DNA of 36,143 nucleotides. It comes from Acidimicrobiaceae bacterium (GTDB lineage: Bacteria > Actinomycetota > Acidimicrobiia > Acidimicrobiales > Bog-793). The stretch is taken from NCBI GenBank assembly GCA_003136185.1, contig PLDN01000174.1, positions 1 to 36,143 on the forward strand. The letters are read 5' to 3'. Positions 27,440-36,007 of this stretch are shown here, in pieces. Below the pieces are notes generated by a model. That model was given only the letters and a program-made list of their open reading frames with translations. It made no database searches and was not told where the DNA came from. A program made the position numbers and the translations under genes. Position 1 is the first letter of the stretch. The number at the start of each line of letters is the position of its first letter.

Positions 27440-28236
27440 ACCATCTGCTTCGCCCAGTCGCGCCTCTCAGCGACACGGTTTGGAAACTTCTCGATGAGGA
27501 GGCACGTGCACGCGCGACTCCCGCGCTCGCCGCTCGCAAGCTCGTCGACTTCTCCGGCCCATTCGGCTGGGAGCATTCTGCAACGAACCTCGGGCGCACG
27601 ACCCGGCTGGCGTCGGGGCCGAGCGAGGGAGTGTCAGGGCTAAAGCGACGTGTACTTCCTCTCGTCGAAGTTCGTGCGGACTTCGAGTTGTCACGAGCAG
27701 AGCTCAGTGACGCGGATCGCGGCGCCGATGACACCGACCTCGAGGCGCTCGACAAAGCTGCCCATCAAATCGCCTTGGCGGAGAACGTCGCTGTCTTTCA
27801 CGGCTGGCCAAGCGTGATCACCGGAATCGCCGAGGCCTCGCCCCACAAACGACCGGCGCTCGGCGAGGAGACGGACGGCTATCCGCGGCAGGTGGCCGGC
27901 GCCGTGGAGCGGCTCCTCTCAAGCGGTATCACCGGGCCGTACGGTCTGGCGCTCGGCCCGGATCAGTACCGGCGGGTAGTCGAGACCGCGGAGCACGGCG
28001 GCTACCCGCTGCTGGACCACCTGCGCAAGATCCTGGAGGGCCCGATCGTCTGGGCACCTGGGGTGGAGGGAGCTGTCGTGCTCAGCATGCGGGGTGGCGA
28101 CTTCGTGTTCGAGTGCGGCCAGGATCTGTCGATCGGCTACGACTCACACGACAACGAGGTCGTGCGGCTGTATCTCGAGGAGAGCTTCAGCTTCCACGTT
28201 GCGACACCCGAGGCCGCGGTAGCGCTGAAGCCGTAG
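27436..28236 (+). CDS. Family 1 encapsulin shell protein (linocin M18-like)
   Basis: MNHLLRPVAPLSDTVWKLLDEEARARATPALAARKLVDFSGPFGWEHSATNLGR...ENVAVFHGWPSVITGIAEAS...GPYGLALGPDQYRRVVETAEHGGYPLLDHLRKILEGPIVWAPGVEGAVVLSMRGGDFVFECGQDLSIGYDSHDNEVVRLYLEESFSFHVATPEAAVAL. Confidence 0.95.
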   Translation: MNHLLRPVAPLSDTVWKLLDEEARARATPALAARKLVDFSGPFGWEHSATNLGRTTRLASGPSEGVSGLKRRVLPLVEVRADFELSRAELSDADRGADDTDLEALDKAAHQIALAENVAVFHGWPSVITGIAEASPHKRPALGEETDGYPRQVAGAVERLLSSGITGPYGLALGPDQYRRVVETAEHGGYPLLDHLRKILEGPIVWAPGVEGAVVLSMRGGDFVFECGQDLSIGYDSHDNEVVRLYLEESFSFHVATPEAAVALKP

Positions 28237-28369
28237 CAGAGGCGGGATGACGCCTTCGCGGCACGGTGGGAAGGGCTGATCCGGTTGCGCAAGCCGACTT
28301 ACACTCGCCTCGAGCTGAGTAAAGCGCAGTGCAGTTTATGCAACCCCTGCAAGTGCCCGCTGCTGCTCG

Positions 28370-29686
28370 TCAGACCGCCCCGCTCCCGTCGTCGAGGGCC
28401 GGATGCTTCGGTTGGCTATCGACGGCACCGAGCCGACGCGTCACCGGACGGGTGAGGAGGATAGCGACGACACACTGCGCGACACCCGCCAGCAGAAGCG
28501 GTAGCCGCAGGCCGCCGAGGATCGCGAGGCCTCCTGCGGCGAGCGCTCCGCATGGTGCGGCACCCCAGACGATGCCGCGCCATGCTGACCCGACGCGGCC
28601 CATGAGCCGATCAGGGGTGAGACGCTGACGCAACGAGATCGCTACGACGCCGCCGCATCCGACGGCGAAACCCACCACAGCAAACGCCCCGCCGGCGATC
28701 GCCCAGCTGTGAGAGGCGGCCATCACGAGATAGCCGACTCCGGACACCATGGCACTCCCGAGGAGCGTCCACACGGTGCCGAGGCGCTTCGCGACGCGAT
28801 TCGCCAGCAGCCCGCCGAGCACGTTCCCCGCTCCCTGGGTGGCGAGGAAAGCCCCGTACGCGCTCGCGTGCACGCCCCAGTCCCGGGTCGCGACAAGGAC
28901 GAGCACGCCGGAGACGAGGCCCTGCAGCCCGGCGAGTATGGCGATGAGCGAGACGAGGATTCGGAGGTTGCGGTCGTGAAAAAGCTGCCGAAGGCCATCG
29001 GACAGCTTGCCGCGATCCGTCTCCGGCTTCGGGCGATTCGTACGGAGGCCAAAGAGTGAAAAGCCCGATGTCACCATGGCAACCGCGTCAGCGAGGAACG
29101 GAACTGCCCGCGCCACACTGAACACGATGGAGCCGAATACGGGACCTGCCATGTTCTCCGTCGCAGCTTCTGTGCCGAAAAGAACGCCGTTGGCTCGGTT
29201 GAAGTCCGATGCGGCAATCAACTCTGGGACGGCAGCCTGAGACGCCGAGTAATAGATAGCGCGCAAGCTTCCGTTCGCCAGTACGAATACCAAGAGTGTC
29301 AGGAGGTCCATCTCGTGTAGGCCCACGAGGAGCGCCATCAACGACAACACGAAGCCCCGGGCAACGTTCGCGATCGCCATGACGCGACCCCGCTCGAAGC
29401 GGTCGGAGAGCGCGCCGGCATGCAGCGCGAGGAATAGCCACGGAAGACTGTTGGCTGCTACGACAGCAGAAACAGCGAGCGGACGCGGGTCCACGACGAC
29501 AGCCAACAGCGGCACGGCGCCGTAGATGAATCCGTCACCGAAGCTCGACACGGCAAACGTGGCCCACAGGCGCCGGAAGCGTGGGTTGAGCGGGCTCTGG
29601 TTGGTCGGCGTCCGGCGACCAGTCGCAGTGCCGCGGTGGCGCTTGCCGTTTGCTGGCTGTGCCACCGCGTCGACCATTTTCACCAT
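28370..29686 (-). CDS. Major facilitator superfamily transporter
   Basis: NPRFRRLWATFAVSSFGDGFIYGAVPLLAVVV... with about 12 hydrophobic segments; LSDRFERGRVMAIANVARG motif between TM2 and TM3. Confidence 0.9.
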   Translation of the reverse strand: MVKMVDAVAQPANGKRHRGTATGRRTPTNQSPLNPRFRRLWATFAVSSFGDGFIYGAVPLLAVVVDPRPLAVSAVVAANSLPWLFLALHAGALSDRFERGRVMAIANVARGFVLSLMALLVGLHEMDLLTLLVFVLANGSLRAIYYSASQAAVPELIAASDFNRANGVLFGTEAATENMAGPVFGSIVFSVARAVPFLADAVAMVTSGFSLFGLRTNRPKPETDRGKLSDGLRQLFHDRNLRILVSLIAILAGLQGLVSGVLVLVATRDWGVHASAYGAFLATQGAGNVLGGLLANRVAKRLGTVWTLLGSAMVSGVGYLVMAASHSWAIAGGAFAVVGFAVGCGGVVAISLRQRLTPDRLMGRVGSAWRGIVWGAAPCGALAAGGLAILGGLRLPLLLAGVAQCVVAILLTRPVTRRLGAVDSQPKHPALDDGSGAV

Positions 29687-29774
29687 CCTCGTGCATCACG
29701 GACCGGATTACCCGGGTAGCCCCTGTTCCGGTTGCGAGGGGACCGTCTCAATGCAGGTGCCGACGGTCGCGGCG

Positions 29775-29822
29775 ACGGCGACCGAGGAGCTGAGAAAAAT
29801 CCTAAGGCTCGCCGGTCGCCGT
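29775..29822 (-). promoter_or_regulatory. Strong stem-loop in the MFS transporter upstream region (candidate leader RNA element)
   Basis: Perfect 10-bp inverted arms acggcgaccg (29775-29784) and cggtcgccgt (29813-29822), with an additional internal gagc/gctc stem. Confidence 0.45.
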
Positions 29823-29880
29823 GCCGATACTTGTTGTGAGGGCCCCCCAGACTGTCATAGGGGGCTAGGAGTTACGTCTC

Positions 29881-29898
29881 AGGCGGCTAAAGCCGCCT
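29881..29898. promoter_or_regulatory. Perfect inverted repeat / hairpin aggcggct-aa-agccgcct
   Basis: 8-bp perfect arms with a 2-nt spacer in the intergenic region; no clear T-tract on either side. Confidence 0.5.
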
Positions 29899-30149
29899 CA
29901 GATCGGCCACTTTTCGTCACAGCTAGCCAAATCGACCACCTCCCTTCCAACCAATAAGGGGCCGCGGTCGGGGATCAGAGGGCGTCTTCACCGTGCTACC
30001 GGTGTGCCCTCGATTCCCCGCGCGGCAATCCTGCCAGGGAAAACGGGTGTCAAGCAATAGCTAATGCTTCATCGGCGCGCCGAAGGGGGCCCTCGTCTAT
30101 CGGCTGGCGGATCCCAGACTCGCCATGGCGAGACGGGACGGCAACGGCT

Positions 30150-32789
30150 CTAGGCCAGTTCTTCGAGCCTGCCCGCGATCACTCTCAGTGGGTGTACGGC
30201 TGGCAATTTGGTGAACTTGAGTCTCGGGTCGGTAGCCAACCAGCGGGCGAGATCATCAGCATAAAGCGGGGGTGACAGGTAATAACCCTGCATAGCGTCG
30301 CACTCGGCAACAGAGAGGATCGCGCAGGTCATCTCGTCTTCGGCCCCCTCGGCGACGACCGTCAGCCCGAGGGAATGCGCCATAGCGATTGAAGAGCGGA
30401 CGATAATCGCGTTGCTCTTGTCGGTCGCAATGTTGGCAACGAAGGAGCGATCGAGTTTCAGCTCGTTGATCGGCAAATGGTGAAGGTAGGCGAGCGACGA
30501 ATGACCGGTGCCGTAATCGTCGACCGCGATACGGACGCCGAGCTCGCCAATTTCAGCCAGCACTCGACTGGCTTCGCCGATATCGGCCATCACTGCGGTC
30601 TCGGTGATCTCGAGCGACAGTGCGTGCGGTGGTAGCTCGTTCTCCAACAGCCGGGCGGCGACCTTCGCCACGAGCGAGCGGTCCGACAGGTCGCGACCGG
30701 AGAGGTTTACCGAAAGATCGATTTCGATACCAGCTCGCCACAGCTCGCTGATCTGACGGCAGCCCTCTCGGAGGACAAAGTCCGTGATCTTCGTGATGAA
30801 GCCCATCTGCTCAGCGATGGTGATGAACTCGTCCGCCGGCACGTGGCCGTGATCCGGATGAAACCAACGAGCTAGGGCCTCGACGCGGACGATCTCACCG
30901 GTCGAGATATCGGCAATGGGTTGGTACATGAGGCTGAGCTGTTTCCCAGCGGAAACTGCCTCAGCAAGTTGTCCGCCAAGGAGAAGCCTGCGCTGCATAC
31001 TCTGGTCATGGGCGGCCGAGTACAGCTCGATGCCCGAGCGACGATCCTTGGCCTGATACATAGCGATGTCAGCTCGTTGCAGCAGAGTGGCAATGTTGTC
31101 GCCGTGGTCGGGAGCCAGTGAGATGCCGGCGCTGGCCGTGACGGCAAGCGCGATCCCGTCGACGTCCATTGGGCCTGAGATGGCCGCTGCGAGGTCCCGG
31201 ACGATGCCAATGGCCTCTTCCGGACCAATGATCCCGGCAATGACGAGGGCGAACTCGTCCCCGCCGAGCCTCGCCACCGTGGCCTTCCCATTTGCGGCTC
31301 GTACGAGGCACTCGGCGACCTCGCACAGGAGGCGATCCCCGGTGCCGTGGCCGAGGGTGTCGTTCACCTCCTTGAACCGGTCGAGGTCGAAGAGCGCGAC
31401 GGCGGCGCGGCCCGTGTCCGCCAACGACGCCGCCGCTCGCTCGAGGAAAAGTCGGCGGTTAGGGAGCCCGGTGAGGGCGTCGTGAGTCGCCTGATACGTC
31501 TTGCTTTCTGCCTCGAGGCGTAGTTCTTCCACGAGACGCGCCCTTTCCATCGTCGCGCTGGCATGCGCAGCGAGCGCTTCGAACAGGCGGAGGTCGTCCT
31601 CATCGAAAGGCTCGAATCCTTCGTCCCGGTCGAGGCCGACGAGCGCGCCGAGCACGCGGTCACCGCTCGTGAGTGGAACGACGATGGCATCCTGGAATTC
31701 TCCGAGCAATGAATCCAGAACGACCTCCTGACCCCGGGCGTTCCCACTGCCCACGAACAGCCGTGCCTTGTTGTGAGCGATCACCTCGGCGACGAGCGAC
31801 CGGTCGTCGAGAGCTGTTGCCTCGCTGCTCGATCGCTCAGCACCGTTGAGGCCGAGCCGGTGGACCATGCGCGTCTCGTCGAGAAGCACGAGCTCGGCGC
31901 GGCGGGTTCGCATTACCGTCTGCACCTGTTCGAGGATGACCCAGGCAGTGCCTGACGTCTCGAGCGACGTGACGGCCACGGACTTGCTGAAGTCGTACAG
32001 CTGCTGGAGCGCGCCGAACCGGTCGGTGAGACGCAGGTAACCGCGATAGGCGAACACGATGAGCGCCCCCACCAGCGCGAGCGGGATGATGGCCCACATG
32101 TCCCACCAGGCCGCGTCGAGCACGACGAAGGCGAGCCCGATCGATGCGATGAGAACCAGAGCAGAGACTATGGTGGCCGACGAGTACTGCTCCTGGCGGG
32201 CTTGACCATAGAGGAGTCGCACGACGCTGATGGAAAGGTGGGCGGCGATTGCCGCAGCCGCCAGTGCCACGACCCCGGCTGCCCAGCTGACAGGTCCGAC
32301 TGCGCTGTGTGAGCCGAGTAACTGGCGGTAGAGGCACGCGGCAATGGCGGCCGTCGCTACACCCGCCGAGAGGTTGTACGCGAGCTTGTGGAGAGGCTGA
32401 CGGCGGACGGCCCCGAAGACGATGCCTTCAGCAAACAACCGACTGGCCGCGAGCAGCCATGGAGCGACGATGACCAAGCCGAGCAGCAAGGGAATCTCGC
32501 TCAAAGCGACAAGAGAGACCTGGCCTCGCACGCGGACCGAGACCGGAGCGAGGTTCACGGCGGCGAACAGCACAACGAGCAATACGACGGCGATCGGCTC
32601 GGGCACGAGAGGGCGGATGGCCGCGAGGTTCGAGGCAGGCCCCCAGAGCAACAGCGCGGCAGTAGCCGCGAACAGGAATCCCGAGAATACGAAGACGCGG
32701 ATGACCGCGCCCGCGCCTCTAACCGAAGGGGCGCGCTTAGCGAAGCGGTCCTCTCTGGCCACGAAGAAGATTATCGGCAGGTCGACCAA
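30150..32789 (-). CDS. Membrane GAF-GGDEF-EAL protein (cyclic-di-GMP turnover)
   Basis: N-terminal multi-TM region; THDALTGLPNRRLFLERA...VARLGGDEFALV (GGDEF); LMYQPIADISTGEIVRVEALARWFHPDHGHVPADEFITIAEQMGFI...LDRSFVANI (EAL-domain pattern with EALAR). Confidence 0.93.
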   Translation of the reverse strand: MVDLPIIFFVAREDRFAKRAPSVRGAGAVIRVFVFSGFLFAATAALLLWGPASNLAAIRPLVPEPIAVVLLVVLFAAVNLAPVSVRVRGQVSLVALSEIPLLLGLVIVAPWLLAASRLFAEGIVFGAVRRQPLHKLAYNLSAGVATAAIAACLYRQLLGSHSAVGPVSWAAGVVALAAAAIAAHLSISVVRLLYGQARQEQYSSATIVSALVLIASIGLAFVVLDAAWWDMWAIIPLALVGALIVFAYRGYLRLTDRFGALQQLYDFSKSVAVTSLETSGTAWVILEQVQTVMRTRRAELVLLDETRMVHRLGLNGAERSSSEATALDDRSLVAEVIAHNKARLFVGSGNARGQEVVLDSLLGEFQDAIVVPLTSGDRVLGALVGLDRDEGFEPFDEDDLRLFEALAAHASATMERARLVEELRLEAESKTYQATHDALTGLPNRRLFLERAAASLADTGRAAVALFDLDRFKEVNDTLGHGTGDRLLCEVAECLVRAANGKATVARLGGDEFALVIAGIIGPEEAIGIVRDLAAAISGPMDVDGIALAVTASAGISLAPDHGDNIATLLQRADIAMYQAKDRRSGIELYSAAHDQSMQRRLLLGGQLAEAVSAGKQLSLMYQPIADISTGEIVRVEALARWFHPDHGHVPADEFITIAEQMGFITKITDFVLREGCRQISELWRAGIEIDLSVNLSGRDLSDRSLVAKVAARLLENELPPHALSLEITETAVMADIGEASRVLAEIGELGVRIAVDDYGTGHSSLAYLHHLPINELKLDRSFVANIATDKSNAIIVRSSIAMAHSLGLTVVAEGAEDEMTCAILSVAECDAMQGYYLSPPLYADDLARWLATDPRLKFTKLPAVHPLRVIAGRLEELA

Positions 32790-33499
32790 GTACTTGAGAG
32801 ATTATTCTCTGAAGCTCGGCGGCGTGTGCCACCTCGATGGCGATCGCGCCGACAGAGGTCGGGTACGCCGGCCAGCCGTGCTCGGCCGAGTAGCCGGCGT
32901 CGCCTGAGTGAGGTCCGACCTCGGCACGCTCGACTTGCCTTACCGAGCTGCGTGCACCACGTCGCGCATGATCGCTCACGGCGGGTAACGGGGCGTTACT
33001 GGCGTGCACGTATCGAAACAGCGACTTCAGCATGATCAGGCCACATGCCAACCGCGGCTGTAGCGGTTCTGAACAGGGGCTTTACGGCGCGATCGGGGGT
33101 TCAGGGACGGCGTGACTCCCACGTGACCCAAGACTCGCGGGCACGCTTTCGCCTAGTTGGTCGGGGCTCCCGATCTTCCTACCTGAGGCAAAAGCACCCA
33201 GTCACCGGAACTCGGTCCAGAGAACCTAAGCGGCACACGGCGGACGGCTCAGCCTGAGGCGGACGGCTCATTCAACTCTGCTCAATCCAGGGTCTCCGGA
33301 GTCGATTGGCGCTCGCAGACAGGTCTCCGCTTCATCCAGCCTGCACATCTGAGCAAGCAGGGCACCGAGCACGACGCCTACCTGCAGAGATTCGGCGGCA
33401 GCCGGAGTCAGTACCTGCTCCTCGTGCTGCGGAACGGCTCCGTGGTTGCTGATTGTCGGGTTCTAGTGCCGCACGCTGGGGTGCGGCGACACGGCGTGG

Positions 33500-33600
33500 T
33501 TACGGAGATGCTCGTAGATGACGCTGGTACGCACGTACAACGCCTGCCCGCCGAACGAGCTCCGTCTGCGACAGCGCCGCCCGGATGAGAAACGCGAGCC
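33500..33600 (-). pseudogene. Possible truncated XRE-type helix-turn-helix remnant
   Basis: Minus-strand peptide RLAFLIRAALSQTELVRRAGVVRAYQRHLRASP* matches the start of an XRE HTH (xxAGLSQxELARRAGV) but terminates right after it. Confidence 0.35.
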
Positions 33601-33824
33601 TTTCCGGTTGGATGCAACCGAACTCGAGTGCGGGTCGTGTTAAGTGTGTGGAGTTGGCCGAGGATCGGCAGGTGACGGATCGCTCCGCGAGAGAAGCCCC
33701 GCCCTCCCAGTTCAACTTGGTCGTGACGTTCGTGGATGGGACGACCGGCGTTGTGTTGGCCTCCAATGACGCGTACAACGCCCACCTGCCGGCTCTGCCG
33801 GTGTTCGGTTCATGACCAGATTCA

Positions 33825-34031
33825 GGGAGTACGTCGGAACGATTCCACTAGGCGGACGCGTCGGGAGGCGGCCGGAAGCTCTGCTTGAGACTGCAGCAAG
33901 AGCTCGGTCGTCGAGCTGACCTGGTCCGCCGGCAGCACTGCCGCGATCTGGCGCTCCAGGTTGGAGAGATCTCTTCCCGAGTAGCGCTCGGTCCAGCGGT
34001 CGAAGGCGTCGAGGAACCGGTCGACATCTAG
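33825..34031 (-). pseudogene. Start-less coding-like fragment
   Basis: Minus-strand frame DVDRFLDAFDRWTERYSGRDLSNLERQIAAVLPADQVSSTTELLLQSQAELPAASRRVRLVESFRRTP* has coding-like composition but is preceded almost immediately by an in-frame TAG with no start codon between. Confidence 0.35.
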
Positions 34032-34228
34032 CTAACTGAGCGGCACGACCTGTTCTGGCGAAGTCGGACGCGCCCTGGGAGACACCCCAACAGCGGCGTG
34101 GTGCGGGTACCGATAGCGTTTAAGCCACGGCGAGCGCCGCGTCGGGAGGACATACGTGCGAGCCGAGCCTTGCACCTATGACTCCGGCACGTTTCGCTGA
34201 GGTGCTGTCGACCGAAGGAGGCCCTTTC

Positions 34229-34717
34229 ATGGACATCGTCCGTAACCCGGATGGCACCCTGGTGGTGCCCGTCCAGCAGGAACGGCAACACGATACAGAC
34301 GAGTCCGCGGAAGCGTCATCCGGCGGCACTGATGGCGAGGCGACGCAGGCGAACGCGAAGCCTGCAACCCGGCTGATCCACCCGGGAGAAGGCGGGTATG
34401 ACGAGGCGCTAGCCGACTGGGATCTGCAACAGAACCCCGAACGTGCGCCGGTCATATCGACCGCGACCGGCCGGCAAGACGCCATGACCCTTGTGAACGC
34501 CGTGGCGACCTCGCCCGATCATGCGGTTGCGGCGGCAGTGAAGGCGCTCGAACACCCCGAGGCGACCGGCGAAGCATTGCGGCACGTTCTCGTCGGCGGC
34601 GTTCACTCGGTCGAAGACTTTGCCGCTGAGCTCGCAGAGGCGAAGGGCGGCGAGCCGCTACCCGCGCACGAGACGACGAAGATCATCGGTGAGGTGCTGG
34701 CTGAGCTCGATCGATGA
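34229..34717 (+). CDS. Small acidic hypothetical protein
   Basis: ATG 34229 with upstream aaggagg; MDIVRNPDGTLVVPVQQERQHDTDESAEASSGGTDGE...NAVATSPDHAVAAAVKALEHPEATGEALRHVLVGG...TTKIIGEVLAELDR. Confidence 0.65.
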   Translation: MDIVRNPDGTLVVPVQQERQHDTDESAEASSGGTDGEATQANAKPATRLIHPGEGGYDEALADWDLQQNPERAPVISTATGRQDAMTLVNAVATSPDHAVAAAVKALEHPEATGEALRHVLVGGVHSVEDFAAELAEAKGGEPLPAHETTKIIGEVLAELDR

Positions 34718-34989
34718 TCAAGTCGATCCACCTCGTCTCGGTCCGGCTAACTAGCTGGACGCCCGGCTGGACGTCGCCTGGATGGTCCGCGATGAGGATG
34801 CTCAAGGTCTCGTTGCGTCCTCCACCGATGTGTAGCCAAGGAACTCATCAATTCTGACCTTCAGCGCCATTGCTGAGGGATATCGATTGATATCTCATCT
34901 AGGACCGTGCCCCAGAGATCTCCTAGGCTCGTCATTTCCGATCACTTCGCACTGGGAGGCGCCTGACCCTGCTAGACGCCGCTTCCGGC

Positions 34990-35289
34990 TCAGCTGGCAT
35001 CGACCTGCTGCAGCAAACGTCGCACTGCTGCCTCGAGTTCCCGAAGGTCCTCGGTCACAGTGGCTTCCACGATGGCGTGTGAAGTGTCGACGTAAACGAT
35101 GAGCGAGTTGATCGCGCATCCTGGCGATCTGTGCCCAGGGCAAGCTCGGTTCACTCTCAAGGAGCTCGCTCGGCAAGGACTTGACGGCTTCGCCGATCTC
35201 GATGAGTCGAACCGTACAGCGTCGAAGACCAACCCATCGTCGAGACCTCCTCGTCGAAGGTGAGAACGGATGGCGTCGAGCGCCGACAC
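34990..35289 (-). CDS. HepT-like toxin reading frame with two compensating frameshifts (probably non-functional as read)
   Basis: Outer segments MSALDAIRSHLRRGGLDDGLVFDAVR and YVDTSHAIVEATVTEDLRELEAAVRRLLQQVDAS are in one frame; the middle VRLIEIGEAVKSLPSELLESEPSLPWAQIARMRDQLAHR is in another. Together they reconstitute a HepT protein with an R-x4-H-x-Y motif. Confidence 0.8.
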   Translation of the reverse strand: MSALDAIRSHLRRGGLDDGLVFDAVRFDSSRSAKPSSPCRASSLRVNRACPGHRSPGCAINSLIVYVDTSHAIVEATVTEDLRELEAAVRRLLQQVDAS

Positions 35290-35297
35290 GATGTCAA

Positions 35298-35825
35298 TCA
35301 GGCGCTGACGGTCTTGACGGCAACCACAACCGCCTCGACGAGCACGAAAGGCGCTAGCTGTGGTTTGAGATCACTGGCTGGAACGAGATCTACCTGGACA
35401 CCGAGGAGCTCCTCGAGCTCCTCTCGGCAGCGACCGAGGGTGAACAGTCCCACGCCTGAAGGTACATCGATGAGCAGATCTACGTCGCTGTCTTCTCGAT
35501 CCTCGCCCCGAGCGACGCTGCCGAACACGCGAGGAGTTCCCAACCCATAGCGCGCGACCACCTCGCGCACCTCGTGACGACGGGTACGTACGCGCTCGCC
35601 GAGCGGGCCCGTGAGTTGGTTGAGTCGCGGATCCGAAAGGCCGATGTCAAGCTCGAATCCGCTGGAGTTCACGAGGCGGGCCAGGGTTGGCAACGACGGC
35701 TGGCGACCGCCGGACTCATAGGCACTAACCACGCTTTGAGTCACGCCTGCGCGACGAGCGAGTTCCACCTGCGACAGCCCCGCGCGCCGCCTCGCTTCTC
35801 TGAGCAACGCACCAGCCGCCTCCAT
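35298..35825 (-). CDS. XRE-type HTH fused to MNT-type (MntA-like) nucleotidyltransferase, putative antitoxin
   Basis: LLREARRRAGLSQVELARRAGVTQSVVSAYESGGRQPSLPTLARLV (XRE HTH) and RVFGSVARGEDREDSDVDLLIDV (GSx10DxD NTase motif); immediately upstream of the HepT-like frame. Confidence 0.92.
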   Translation of the reverse strand: MEAAGALLREARRRAGLSQVELARRAGVTQSVVSAYESGGRQPSLPTLARLVNSSGFELDIGLSDPRLNQLTGPLGERVRTRRHEVREVVARYGLGTPRVFGSVARGEDREDSDVDLLIDVPSGVGLFTLGRCREELEELLGVQVDLVPASDLKPQLAPFVLVEAVVVAVKTVSA

Positions 35826-35981
35826 TAGTCCAATATAGCGGATCGTAGATGGCTAGCCATGACGAGTGCGCTGGCTGGGGGCACTGAGGTCAGACCAGCG
35901 TCGACCGGTATCACCAGTATCACTGCCTTCGCGCACGATCGCGCAGGGCTGCGGTCAACCAAGCCGAAACGGCCCCAGCCC

Positions 35982-36003
35982 AAGCCCTTGACCAGGGCTT
36001 TTC
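35982..36003 (+). terminator. Candidate Rho-independent terminator
   Basis: aagccct-tgacc-agggctt followed by tt (aagcccttgaccagggcttttcggg): perfect 7-bp stem with a short T run. Confidence 0.45.
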
Positions 36004-36007
36004 GGGA

